From Promethearchaeia archaeon (GTDB lineage: Archaea > Asgardarchaeota > Lokiarchaeia > Sigyniarchaeales > SOKP01): a DNA stretch of 64,000 nt. Positions 33,701 through 40,714 of the stretch are shown here, piece by piece. The stretch spans positions 1-64,000 of the forward strand of contig JAHQWL010000088.1 in the NCBI GenBank assembly GCA_029856155.1, in the 5' to 3' direction. A program made the translations under genes and the position numbers. Below the pieces are notes generated by a model. That model was not told the origin of the DNA. It worked only from the letters and a program-made list of their open reading frames with translations, and did not search any database. Numbering within the stretch: the first letter of the stretch is position 1; each line of letters opens with the position of its first letter.

Positions 33701-34881
33701 TAGTAATTTCTGTTGGGACTATCGATATTGAAAATTCTCTTGATGTTTATGCTGGAAGTGATCAATTAATTAAAATAAACTTAACGGAACAAAATTCTGG
33801 AAATTTAATTCCAAATGCCAATATCTCCTTCTTGTGGAGATTTGATATAGGTGAATTTGAAAATTTAGGTGATGGTACTTACCAAGTTCAATTAAATATT
33901 CCAAGTAGTGCATTGGGAAGTTATAGCGTAGAGCTTATAATATCTGTTGAAGGAGGATACTATAAAACAACAGAATCGTCTTTTCTTATAGTAGTATTAC
34001 AAGAACAAACTCCAGATAATAGTTATTTAATCTGGGTAATAGCAATAGTGCTATTAAGTGTAATAGGGGTTCTTGGCGTTTTAATTGCAAGAAGTTATAT
34101 ATTCTTACCGAGGAAAAGAGAAAAGGAACAACAATTTTTAGACAAAATTCAAGTCTTTAAAGATCTTGAGAATATTCAAGGAATTATGCTTATTCAAAAA
34201 TTAAGTGGCATGCCATTTTTCACAAAAAGTGTTTCTGAATTTAATTTTGAAGAAAATATTCTAATTTCTGGTTTCATTCAAGCAATTACTTTATTTGGTG
34301 AACAATCTGTTATAGCTACTTCATTAAAAGAGAAAAAAAAACATCATGAAATATATTCTGAACATATAATTGAATTGAATTTCAAATTTTTTCATTTGTT
34401 GATTTGTGATTATCAGTGTCTAAGAACTCTTCTGATCCTTAAAGATGCATCTTCAGAGAAATTAAAAAATCAGTTATATATATTAACAGTTGAAATATGC
34501 TCTAAGTTTTCAGAAGAAATAGAAGATTATAAAGGAAAAGCTATTGAATTTGAAGAGATTATTGAAATTTTAATGAACAAGTTCTTATTTTTATTTTATA
34601 ATGAGCCTTTTAAGTTAAATCAAGGTGAAGTCTTTATAGAGTCTATGAAAAAGAGTCGCGAATTAGAATCAATGGAGTCTCGAGTTCTTAATGTAATAAT
34701 AACTTTAACCAATTATAGTGAAGAAATCACACTAGATAGAATAATTCAAGAAATTGGCGAGGAAAATATAGATTTAATTTATGGGGGTTTACAATCTTTA
34801 ATTGAAAATAAATTTATACTTCCTGCCTATTTCAAAAATAACAATTCAAATTCTTCACCAAGTAAATCGATAAAGGGTTAA
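30757..34881 (+). CDS. Giant surface protein with Ig-like repeats, one membrane span and a cytoplasmic longin-like domain
   Basis: A protein of about 1374 residues. It begins with a signal or anchor helix (KIVCILIIFLTLLITS). A long extracellular part (about 45-1085) follows, rich in Asn-x-Ser/Thr sequons and beta-sandwich-like repeats, for example 'GTYFSEVNTDGLALGDYYFSF' and the later 'GDGTYQVQLNIPSSALGSYSV'. The transmembrane helix is at about 1088-1115 (LIWVIAIVLLSVIGVLGVLI), then a basic stop-transfer. The cytoplasmic part (about 1120-1374) begins IQGIMLIQKLSGMPFFTK and ILISGFIQAITLFGEQ, then alternates strands and helices in a longin/roadblock-like pattern. That layout suggests a receptor or adhesin coupled to small GTPases. 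ATG at 30757 is preferred over TTG at 30739. Fold calls are inference by eye. Confidence 0.72.
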   Translation: MTKINNYNIKKNKIVCILIIFLTLLITSDVNRIARDNLNKKNESDLITTPNSDLDLKLSDEPLNEYSGIGKAQNISESGNGNFQNYNLDITNNDNASIQVPNYWKANEIICNISNIYEYDKYWINDTFDSGYDSDFWKGYTNSEYVSFGWHEASTGTNDSIYMKFSESGASWVNVIANWNCTLPVPKEHIPFDNWEIIYKYRVIYTDYTWLPGGGAYNSLTIDVDGRSQEFTQQKLDTLDNDTWYTGNVPLIQPEIYNWALPGNISLIFEIGYKNSFINPTGYLKVFYDNITLKLSTIPKPSQINLTINDLTNGYNASVNDLIEFGKGTVNLKNTWNGDEGGKYHYFSFSHNSTGNLVIYTDFYAEATSSRKTNSLLLIEGSEFMAENNSKTQWTMFFTVTQPGSYSNDYYFNISKPLNWNITEVIDPYLNNKINDTIGAGYGNTTFTIPNNIITNGLWKFVAEAPNYIKEANFYKWSGVDWIKNSTFHHGEKLKINASINTELIPITELTNGSLQIFYPNGTLFYAENTSVSSGGSLEFSEIIIGRKNASAGKYSVCIIWNDDDVNMTQVGFYKLEFIVYHHTSLTAIDSFFEQTAGEPLLIKVRFNDTVLNKAIEFATITYKSTFGSSGTMAYIGAGTYFSEVNTDGLALGDYYFSFNASKLYYENQTAINLIQLRIIAQPLTLEVPSTIISAIANDYAICQINVTGAISEAFITDGVNISTDWENPYSIEDFNNGTFELNFSTYHLPSQGIIETFTVTIFANKTDYGSTTSYISIQVTPLATTAYLNQTVVNVLLNQGFYLKVNYTIAGTGELITGATLNVTWASTYTIFPVADGFIVYFSTSGLSIDIYTIFFQLNHPEYQTAFESIFVIIEENPTYIEVYLNQLDRTTEKTITIQWNEALNITILYKDSLTNDFISGAIVYMNGSGISRVLDENGQQYYTILSSGVMSVGIHFLTVSIEKDNYIFVSEILKIVVEQVVISVGTIDIENSLDVYAGSDQLIKINLTEQNSGNLIPNANISFLWRFDIGEFENLGDGTYQVQLNIPSSALGSYSVELIISVEGGYYKTTESSFLIVVLQEQTPDNSYLIWVIAIVLLSVIGVLGVLIARSYIFLPRKREKEQQFLDKIQVFKDLENIQGIMLIQKLSGMPFFTKSVSEFNFEENILISGFIQAITLFGEQSVIATSLKEKKKHHEIYSEHIIELNFKFFHLLICDYQCLRTLLILKDASSEKLKNQLYILTVEICSKFSEEIEDYKGKAIEFEEIIEILMNKFLFLFYNEPFKLNQGEVFIESMKKSRELESMESRVLNVIITLTNYSEEITLDRIIQEIGEENIDLIYGGLQSLIENKFILPAYFKNNNSNSSPSKSIKG

Positions 34882-34908
34882 TTAATTTTTAGTATCTCTA
34901 AAATAAAT

Positions 34909-35679
34909 CTATTTAAATCCTTGACAAAAAGAATCCACGTTTTCTGGTAATACATTATGATTATAACCTCCTTCTAATAAAGCAAATCGTCTTCCCCTAC
35001 ATAATTTCTCAGAATATTCGTTCATTAATCTTCCTAGTTCTGTGTAATCTTCAGGGTATAGAAGATGCCCCCAATCCTCGATACCTTGATCGAATCCAGC
35101 ACTTGCAACAAAAATATCAATATCCTTCAAATTTTCCATATATGATTTTACTTCATTAATATAACCAGTTCTCCCACTTGAATCAGGATTAAGAATCTTA
35201 ACCTTAAAGTCGTCATCTCTATTTGTTAAAATGTTTATATTTCCGTCTCCTGTATGAAGATCAAAATCTAATATAAATGCTGATTTAATTTTACTTTCAG
35301 AATATAATCTCAATAGACTTATACTAATATTGTTAAAATAACAAAATCCCCAACAAGAATCTGCTGAAGCATGATGACCTGGAGGCCTAATAACGGCAAA
35401 TGTTGGATTACCTTTAAACCCTTCCTCAGCAGCTAAAATTGCTCCGCCAGCAGCTAAGGATGCTAATTCACACAATAATTTGTCTCTTTTTATATTTTGG
35501 AGATGCCTATGAGTATGAGCTCTTAAAATATCTTCATCTGTCGCGGGAGTAGGAGTAATGATTTCATATTCTTTGTTTTCTGAAATTTTGTCCATAATCC
35601 CTTCTAATCTTCCTGGAGAAGCTGCAGGGTCCCATGCATACTCAGAATTATAGTATTTTTCATGAAACACAATTTTCAT
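34909..35679 (-). CDS. Histone-deacetylase-family deacetylase
   Basis: A 256-residue arginase/deacetylase-fold enzyme of the HDAC / AcuC / acetylpolyamine amidohydrolase superfamily. It contains the proton-relay motif IRPPGHHA, GFCYFNN, the zinc ligands in DFDLHTGDGN (D and H), the third zinc ligand in AGFDQG and the transition-state tyrosine in LEGGYN. All catalytic residues are present. It is short, like archaeal and bacterial class members. It removes acetyl groups from lysine side chains or small amines; the target is unknown. It converges with the surface-protein gene. Confidence 0.92.
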   Translation of the reverse strand: MKIVFHEKYYNSEYAWDPAASPGRLEGIMDKISENKEYEIITPTPATDEDILRAHTHRHLQNIKRDKLLCELASLAAGGAILAAEEGFKGNPTFAVIRPPGHHASADSCWGFCYFNNISISLLRLYSESKIKSAFILDFDLHTGDGNINILTNRDDDFKVKILNPDSSGRTGYINEVKSYMENLKDIDIFVASAGFDQGIEDWGHLLYPEDYTELGRLMNEYSEKLCRGRRFALLEGGYNHNVLPENVDSFCQGFK

Positions 35680-35778
35680 ACTTTTATCAACCTTATTTAA
35701 TTACATTTAAAAAACCATATGATGAATATTATTTAACCATTTTAATAGATTTATTAACTTTTTTTATAATATACGAAA

Positions 35779-36870
35779 ATGCTAAATTATAATGATATAT
35801 ACCGTAATTTGCAAATACACTTAGATCAATTTCCTGTAGGATTTCCAGCTACAAAAACAGATATTGAAATAAAAGTCTTAATGCACCTTTTTTCAGAAAA
35901 AGAAGCGTTGATTGCGACAAAATTAAATTGGTCGTATGATACTCTTGAAAATATATATAATCGTCTTGAGAGTAAGGATATTTCTATTGAATCGTTAGAA
36001 TATTCGCTTAATACTATGATTAAAAAAGGTACAATAAAATATAAAACTGAAAACGGAAAGAAATTATATGCTAATCTTCCGTTAGTTGTAGGTATTTTTG
36101 AATATCAAGTTAACAAGCTCACTAAAGAATTTTTTCAAGATTTTGATGAATACTTGGTATCTGCATTTGGAGCAGAGTTATTAGGTACAAAAGTTTCTCA
36201 ATTTCGTACCATCCCGATACAACAAAGTATCATACCAGAAAATTTTATAGCAAACTATGATGAAGTAAAACAAATAATTCAAAATTCTGAAGAACCCTTA
36301 ACTGTAGCTAATTGTGTCTGTCGTCAGAGCAAAGAACTTTATGATCAACCTTGTGAAAAAACATCTTTGAGGGAAACCTGTTTTTATTTTGGAAAAACAG
36401 GACAATTATTTTTAGACCAAGGATGGGCTCGTCAAGTAAGTAGAGAGGAGGTTTTAAATATTATGCAACAAGCTGAAAATGATGGACTTATTTTCCAATC
36501 AGGAAATACTATTAATCCAGAATTTATTTGTTGTTGTTGTGGTTGCTGCTGTGCGATTCTTACAAAATTGCAGAAACTCCCACGCCCTTCAAGAGTAATT
36601 TCAAGTAATTATCATGCTGAAATTAATCCTGATTTATGTGTTGGATGTGGAACATGTGTTGATCGATGCCAAATAAATTCAATAAAACTATACGACAATT
36701 TAGCAAAAGTTATACTTAAACGATGTATTGGATGTGGAGTATGTATTCCATCTTGTCCGGAAGTAGCAATTCAGCTTATAAAAAAAGAAGGAGAAATGAG
36801 ACCTCCATCGACACAAGAAGATTTATTTTCACAAATAATGAATAAAAAGCAACAATTAAGAAAAAAATAA
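35779..36870 (+). CDS. Cys-rich ferredoxin-type protein with CCCCGCCC motif
   Basis: A 363-residue protein. The N-terminus (1-110) is helical and looks like a winged-helix domain. The middle holds ANCVCRQSKELYDQPCEKTSLRETC and then the run CCCCGCCCAIL at about residues 253-263. The C-terminus has two ferredoxin motifs, CVGCGTCVDRC and CIGCGVCIPSCP. This architecture (helical domain, cysteine run, bis-4Fe-4S) occurs as an uncharacterised redox family. The run of seven cysteines around one glycine is unusual and likely binds a metal or Fe-S cluster. A truncated relic of the N-terminal domain sits at 17014-17274. Function unknown; electron transfer or redox sensing is inferred. Confidence 0.75.
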   Translation: MLNYNDIYRNLQIHLDQFPVGFPATKTDIEIKVLMHLFSEKEALIATKLNWSYDTLENIYNRLESKDISIESLEYSLNTMIKKGTIKYKTENGKKLYANLPLVVGIFEYQVNKLTKEFFQDFDEYLVSAFGAELLGTKVSQFRTIPIQQSIIPENFIANYDEVKQIIQNSEEPLTVANCVCRQSKELYDQPCEKTSLRETCFYFGKTGQLFLDQGWARQVSREEVLNIMQQAENDGLIFQSGNTINPEFICCCCGCCCAILTKLQKLPRPSRVISSNYHAEINPDLCVGCGTCVDRCQINSIKLYDNLAKVILKRCIGCGVCIPSCPEVAIQLIKKEGEMRPPSTQEDLFSQIMNKKQQLRKK

Positions 36871-36897
36871 TTTTAGATGAAATTGAAACATCATTTC

Positions 36898-37842
36898 TTA
36901 AAGTCTTCGACTTAACTTATCAATCATATCTTTTGTCATATTAATAAGATTATAACTGGGATTCCAACCCCATTCCTCACGAGCAAGCGAATCATCAATC
37001 GATTTTGGCCATGAATCTGCAATTTCTTGTCTAAAATCAGGTTTGTAATCTATTTCAAATTGAGGTATATGCTTCTTAATTTCTGCAGCAATTTCTCCTG
37101 CGGAGAAACTCATACCAGTAATATTATATACTCGACGTTTTAGTTTTGAATTATCTGCTTCTAAAAGATCGATCATACATTTCAAGCAATCCGGCATGTA
37201 CATCATAGGTAACGCTGTATCTTCTTTTAAGAAGCATGTATATTTCTTATTCTTAATTGCTTCATAAAATATCTCAACAGCGTAATCTGTAGTACCACCC
37301 CCTGGAAGCGTTTCACTACTAATTATTCCAGGAAGTCTCATTGAGCGAATGTCTAACCCATATTTTTTGTAATAATATTCTGCTAATAGTTCTCCTGCAA
37401 CTTTCGTGATACCATACATAGTTGTAGGTTGTAGTATTGTGATATTTGGTGTATTCTCTCTTGGAGTAGTAGGACCAAAAGCAGCTATTGAACTTGGCCA
37501 AATTATAGTTTTAATTTCATACTTCCTACTTGTTTCAAGAATATTAATTAATCCATTCATGTTTATATCCCAAGCAGTCTGAGGCATTTTCTCACCTATT
37601 GCTGAGAGTATTGAAGCCATGTGAAATATTGTATCTATCTCATATTCATAGAAAACTCTTGAAAGCGTATTTTTTTCTAAAGCATCTAGATATATTACTG
37701 GACCAGATTTTCTAATTTCATCTGGAAGTGGGGTTTTTCTTCCAGTAGCTATTACATTATCATTTCCATATGTATTCCTCAGGAAGGGAACTAATTCACT
37801 TCCAATTTGACCCGCAGCACCTATTACAAGTATTTTTCTCAT
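36898..37842 (-). CDS. tdh: L-threonine 3-dehydrogenase, SDR/epimerase type
   Basis: A 314-residue extended SDR. It has an NAD-binding glycine motif (ILVIGAAGQIGSELVPFL), FHMASILSA, WPSSIAAFGP, the catalytic MYGITKVAGE (YxxxK) and RLPGIISSETLPGGGTTDYAV. This combination is diagnostic of the epimerase-like threonine dehydrogenase found in Thermoplasma and Flavobacteria, which oxidises threonine to 2-amino-3-oxobutyrate with NAD+. The divergent neighbour is the ligase for that unstable product, which strongly supports the call. Confidence 0.9.
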   Translation of the reverse strand: MRKILVIGAAGQIGSELVPFLRNTYGNDNVIATGRKTPLPDEIRKSGPVIYLDALEKNTLSRVFYEYEIDTIFHMASILSAIGEKMPQTAWDINMNGLINILETSRKYEIKTIIWPSSIAAFGPTTPRENTPNITILQPTTMYGITKVAGELLAEYYYKKYGLDIRSMRLPGIISSETLPGGGTTDYAVEIFYEAIKNKKYTCFLKEDTALPMMYMPDCLKCMIDLLEADNSKLKRRVYNITGMSFSAGEIAAEIKKHIPQFEIDYKPDFRQEIADSWPKSIDDSLAREEWGWNPSYNLINMTKDMIDKLSRRL

Positions 37843-38024
37843 TTTTATCAGATTTTATAATGTTAAGTTGTTAGTATAATTCATAATATACTCAATAAAA
37901 AAAGGTTTATTCATAATAATCCCATCTTTAAACCCCATTTAGAGGATAAGTAAAACTAAAATACTTTTCACAATAGACATAAATAATAATTAAACTCACT
38001 AATTTCAAAAAAATTTTAGGTGAT

Positions 38025-39215
38025 ATGATGAAAAGAGATCCTGTTGCTTTTCTTAAGGAAGAAATGACCGAATTAAGAAGCAACAATCTTGAATGGATTA
38101 TTCGATATTTAGAAGAAGGGTCAAAACCTCACTCCACTGTAGATGGCAAGAAAGTGTTAATGCTCAATACGAACAACTATCTCGGTCTAGCAACTCATCC
38201 TAAGATTATACAAGCTGCAATAGATGCGACAAAAAAATATGGTGCTGGAGCAGGAGCGGTTCCTGTCATTGCTGGTAGTTTTGATTTGACGAAAGAGTTC
38301 CAAAAACAATTTGCTAAATTTAAGGAAGTTGATGCTTCGCTTTTATGTCAAACAGGATTTGCAGTTAACACAGGATTAATTCCTATGTTAGTTGGAAAAC
38401 AAGATATAGTAGTTTCAGACGAGTTAAACCATGGTTCGATAATTGACGGAGTAAGGCTATCTGGAGCAAGTCGTATTATTTATAAGCACAATGATGTTGG
38501 AGATTTAGAGAGACAATTAAAAGAGGCTGAAAAGCAAGAACCAAGAAGAATCTGTATTATTACTGACGGAGTCTTCTCTATGGATGGAGATATGGCTCCA
38601 CTAGACGGTATAGCTAAAGTTGCGGAAGATTTCGGAGCCATGATTTTCGTTGATGATTGTCACGGAGAAGGCGTATTGGGAGAGGGAAGAGGTATCGTTG
38701 CTCATTTTAATCTACAAGGGAAAGTTCATGTTGAGGGTGGTTCAATGAGTAAAGGATTCGGTGTATTTGGAGGTACTGTAGCCGGTTCAAAAGATTTAAT
38801 TGAATTCTGTGCCAATAAAAGCAGAACTTACCTTTTAAGCACTGCACATCCCCCCGGAGTTGTAGCTGCTAACATCGCTTCAATTGATGTAGTCGAAACC
38901 GAGCCCGAACACGTCAAACGAGTGTGGGAAAACACGAATTATTTCAAAAAAGAAGTTCAAAGTATGGGATATGATACAGGAAACTCGTCAACTCCTATAA
39001 TTCCATTGATTATTGGAGATCCGGGAAAAGCTCAAGAGCTAGCACGAGTTCTTTTTGAAGACGAAGGAATCTATGGGACACCTATAGTATTCCCTATGGT
39101 CGCAAGAGAATTATCAAGAATACGAGTACAGATGAACGCCTTGCTGACAAAGGAAGATTTAAACATGGCGTTAGCTGCCATAGAAAAAGTTGGAAAGAAA
39201 TTAGATATTATTTAA
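38025..39215 (+). CDS. kbl: 2-amino-3-ketobutyrate CoA ligase (glycine C-acetyltransferase)
   Basis: A 396-residue PLP-dependent alpha-oxoamine synthase. It has NTNNYLGLATHP, SDELNHGSIIDG, TDGVFSMDGDMAPLDGI, FVDDCHGEGVLGEGRG and the PLP lysine in EGGSMSKGFGVFGG. It splits 2-amino-3-oxobutyrate with CoA into glycine and acetyl-CoA. With the divergent threonine dehydrogenase it forms a complete threonine-to-glycine route. AGGTGAT at 38018-38024 precedes two consecutive ATG codons (38025 and 38028); the second is better spaced. GC usage looks slightly higher than in neighbouring genes by eye. Confidence 0.9.
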   Translation: MMKRDPVAFLKEEMTELRSNNLEWIIRYLEEGSKPHSTVDGKKVLMLNTNNYLGLATHPKIIQAAIDATKKYGAGAGAVPVIAGSFDLTKEFQKQFAKFKEVDASLLCQTGFAVNTGLIPMLVGKQDIVVSDELNHGSIIDGVRLSGASRIIYKHNDVGDLERQLKEAEKQEPRRICIITDGVFSMDGDMAPLDGIAKVAEDFGAMIFVDDCHGEGVLGEGRGIVAHFNLQGKVHVEGGSMSKGFGVFGGTVAGSKDLIEFCANKSRTYLLSTAHPPGVVAANIASIDVVETEPEHVKRVWENTNYFKKEVQSMGYDTGNSSTPIIPLIIGDPGKAQELARVLFEDEGIYGTPIVFPMVARELSRIRVQMNALLTKEDLNMALAAIEKVGKKLDII

Positions 39216-39238
39216 TTTATTTTTTAATCATTTTTTAT

Positions 39239-39570
39239 TTATAAAAAAAACTGTTTTATAACAGTTATATATTCATATCTGGTCACAAGAAGAATTCCTT
39301 CATTTAGATTTATATCAAGAATCCTTTCTAGATGCATTACTTCCTCACTCACTATCTCAATGGTATTAAGAAAACCTGAAAAAACAGTTTCGGTTATATT
39401 CATGTCTGTCCAGTCATGATCATATAAAGGATTACCTTTATTATCTCTTACCGCGATTCTATAAACAATATAAGGCAAAAAATAGAGAATTTTAACTTTT
39501 TCATGATACCTATTGTTATTATTAATATTCAAATGAAATTTGATAGTTGGACGAAAGTGTTAAAAATTAA
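39239..39570 (-). pseudogene. Relic of a 7TM-longin sensor gene (duplicate of part of 40715-42040)
   Basis: A 97-codon frame (39239-39532) carries ILYFLPYIVYRIAVRDNKGN and ILDINLNEGILLVTRYEYIT, almost identical to the longin-like segment of the intact gene at 40715-42040. Nucleotide similarity continues past the frame's ATG to about 39570 (matching about 41453). All seven membrane helices and the C-terminal tail are missing, and the frame ends in an unrelated IKQFFL. This is a degenerate partial duplicate. Confidence 0.8.
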
Positions 39571-39604
39571 AGAAAACATTCGGTCATATCTAACAAAAAA
39601 CAAG

Positions 39605-39777
39605 ATCAATTTTTATAGACAACAAAAAAGATATGATATAAATTGGAGACAAAAAAACAGACTATAATTATTGTATTAATTGCAGTAATAGCTACAGCCG
39701 GAATAGCTGTAGGAATAACTTACGTCCTTGTAGTCCCTACTCCAGGAACAGAAGCAGAAGTGGATGCACTCGAAATA
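39605..39777 (+). repeat. Duplicated segment (partner 42945-43112)
   Basis: These bases match 42945-43112 closely. The match covers the leader ATCAATTTTTATAGACAAC, the ribosome-binding region and the first about 45 codons of the sugar-binding-protein gene. Both this and the adjacent sensor relic have their intact counterparts in the same order and orientation at 41.1-43.1 kb, with about 1.5 kb deleted between them here. Confidence 0.8.
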
Positions 39778-39810
39778 ATTTTATTCAATTATATGCATAT
39801 GGCTTTTTAA
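39643..39810 (+). pseudogene. 5' relic of a sugar-binding-protein gene
   Basis: Starting at TTG 39643, 55 codons read METKKQTIIIVLIAVIATAG, then a proline-rich spacer and EVDALEI. This matches the membrane anchor and mature N-terminus of the intact binding protein at 42984. After EVDALEI the frame diverges and stops at 39808-39810. Only the anchor remains, so it cannot bind sugar. Confidence 0.8.
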
Positions 39811-39933
39811 GCTTCTTCTGACTTCGTTTTTCGAGATATTTCGTCCAATTAAAAGACATAATAAAAAACATAATAGTAATTGTTATGTTGTGTTTTTACA
39901 TTTATATTTAGGATTAAGAGAGGAATCGATTGA

Positions 39934-40203
39934 CCAAAGAAAGCCAAATTAGAAAAGGAATTAAAAGTTGAGGAAGGGATTTTTAGGTTAATAAAACAAC
40001 CTCAGCAAATTACTGAAGAAGAAGTCTCGATTTCTAAAGAAAAGAAAATTTGCCTTGTATATAAAGGAAAAGTTTTTGGGCTGAATTTTATTTGTCCTCA
40101 ATGTGAGGCTTTTTACTGTGCAAAATGTTCTGAAGCATTAAATAATTTAGAAAATGCGTGTTGGACTTTAATTTTCACAGGGATTTCTGCTTATCTTATA
40201 TAA
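39934..40203 (+). pseudogene. Relic of a zinc-finger protein
   Basis: The frame between the TGA at 39931 and the TAA at 40201 has no start codon at its beginning. It encodes a charged helix (KLEKELKVEEG), then EEVSISKEKKICLVYKGKVF, FICPQCEAFYCAKCSEALNN and LENACWT. It looks like the C-terminal zinc-finger module (CxxC...CxxC...CxxC...CxxC) with the second cysteine of the first pair replaced by tyrosine and the last CxxC lost after ACW. Both ends are truncated, so this is a degenerate fragment. Assignment to a zinc-finger domain is from the cysteine pattern. Confidence 0.6.
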
Positions 40204-40352
40204 AGACGATATAATGGAATAGCCTAAAAAAAATCAACTATTTTACTTGTTTTAGCTACTTCTAACAAATTTTTCTTTATATTCTTTATTTATATGATAT
40301 TTATAAATTGTAGTGTTTTATCTTTTTTGGGATATTTATCAGTATTTTAACT

Positions 40353-40628
40353 GTGCCTGAACAAGCTATCAAAACTATGGATAAGAACCAAGATTTGATA
40401 ACTAATTGTGGTTTTGAACTTATAAAACAATTGAACTGGCCTGAGGATTGCTGGTGGACTGAATATTATAGCCTATTGGAAAAAAAAGTCAAGGAGATCC
40501 GTGAATAAAAAGAAAATCCAGATATTTTCAAAAATATTAGCGTCATCGAGGCAGAAATTAGGCGGGTAAAGACCAATCCGAAGAATAGCGATTGTGCGCA
40601 TTATATTTTACAAAAAAAAGGAGATTAA
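40353..40628 (+). pseudogene. Relic of a class I methyltransferase C-terminus
   Basis: One frame reads VPEQAIKTMDKNQDLI, FELIKQLNWPEDCWWTEYY and LEKKVKEIRE, then an in-frame TAA at 40506-40508, then continues IEAEIRRVKTNPKNSDCAHY to a stop at 40626-40628. The WWTEYY...PLEKR and final NPKNSDCAHYI pattern resembles the C-terminus of SAM-dependent methyltransferases of the UbiE/class I type. The N-terminal SAM-binding part is absent. The family call is tentative; the interrupted frame is plain. Confidence 0.5.
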
Positions 40629-40647
40629 TTTATAAAAGGTAAAAAAG

Positions 40648-40713
40648 ATGAATCGGATAAATGTAGTAGGGGCAAGACTTCATAATTTAAAGGATTTAAA
40701 TGTGGAATTTTCA
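40648..40713 (+). pseudogene. 5' fragment of a uvrA-like gene
   Basis: From an ATG at 40648, with AAAGGT upstream, about 22 codons read MNRINVVGARLHNLKDLNVE. This matches the conserved UvrA N-terminus (I-x-I-x-GAR-x-HNLK-x-I/L-x-V/L-E). The Walker A that should follow within 20 residues is absent: the sequence runs straight into the 3' end of the sensor gene on the other strand. It is a truncated relic created at a rearrangement breakpoint. Confidence 0.65.
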
Positions 40714-40714
40714 A

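Noticed and set aside
39239-40713. Possible mobile element causing the relic cluster
   Set aside because: No transposase, integrase, terminal inverted repeat or target-site duplication could be seen.
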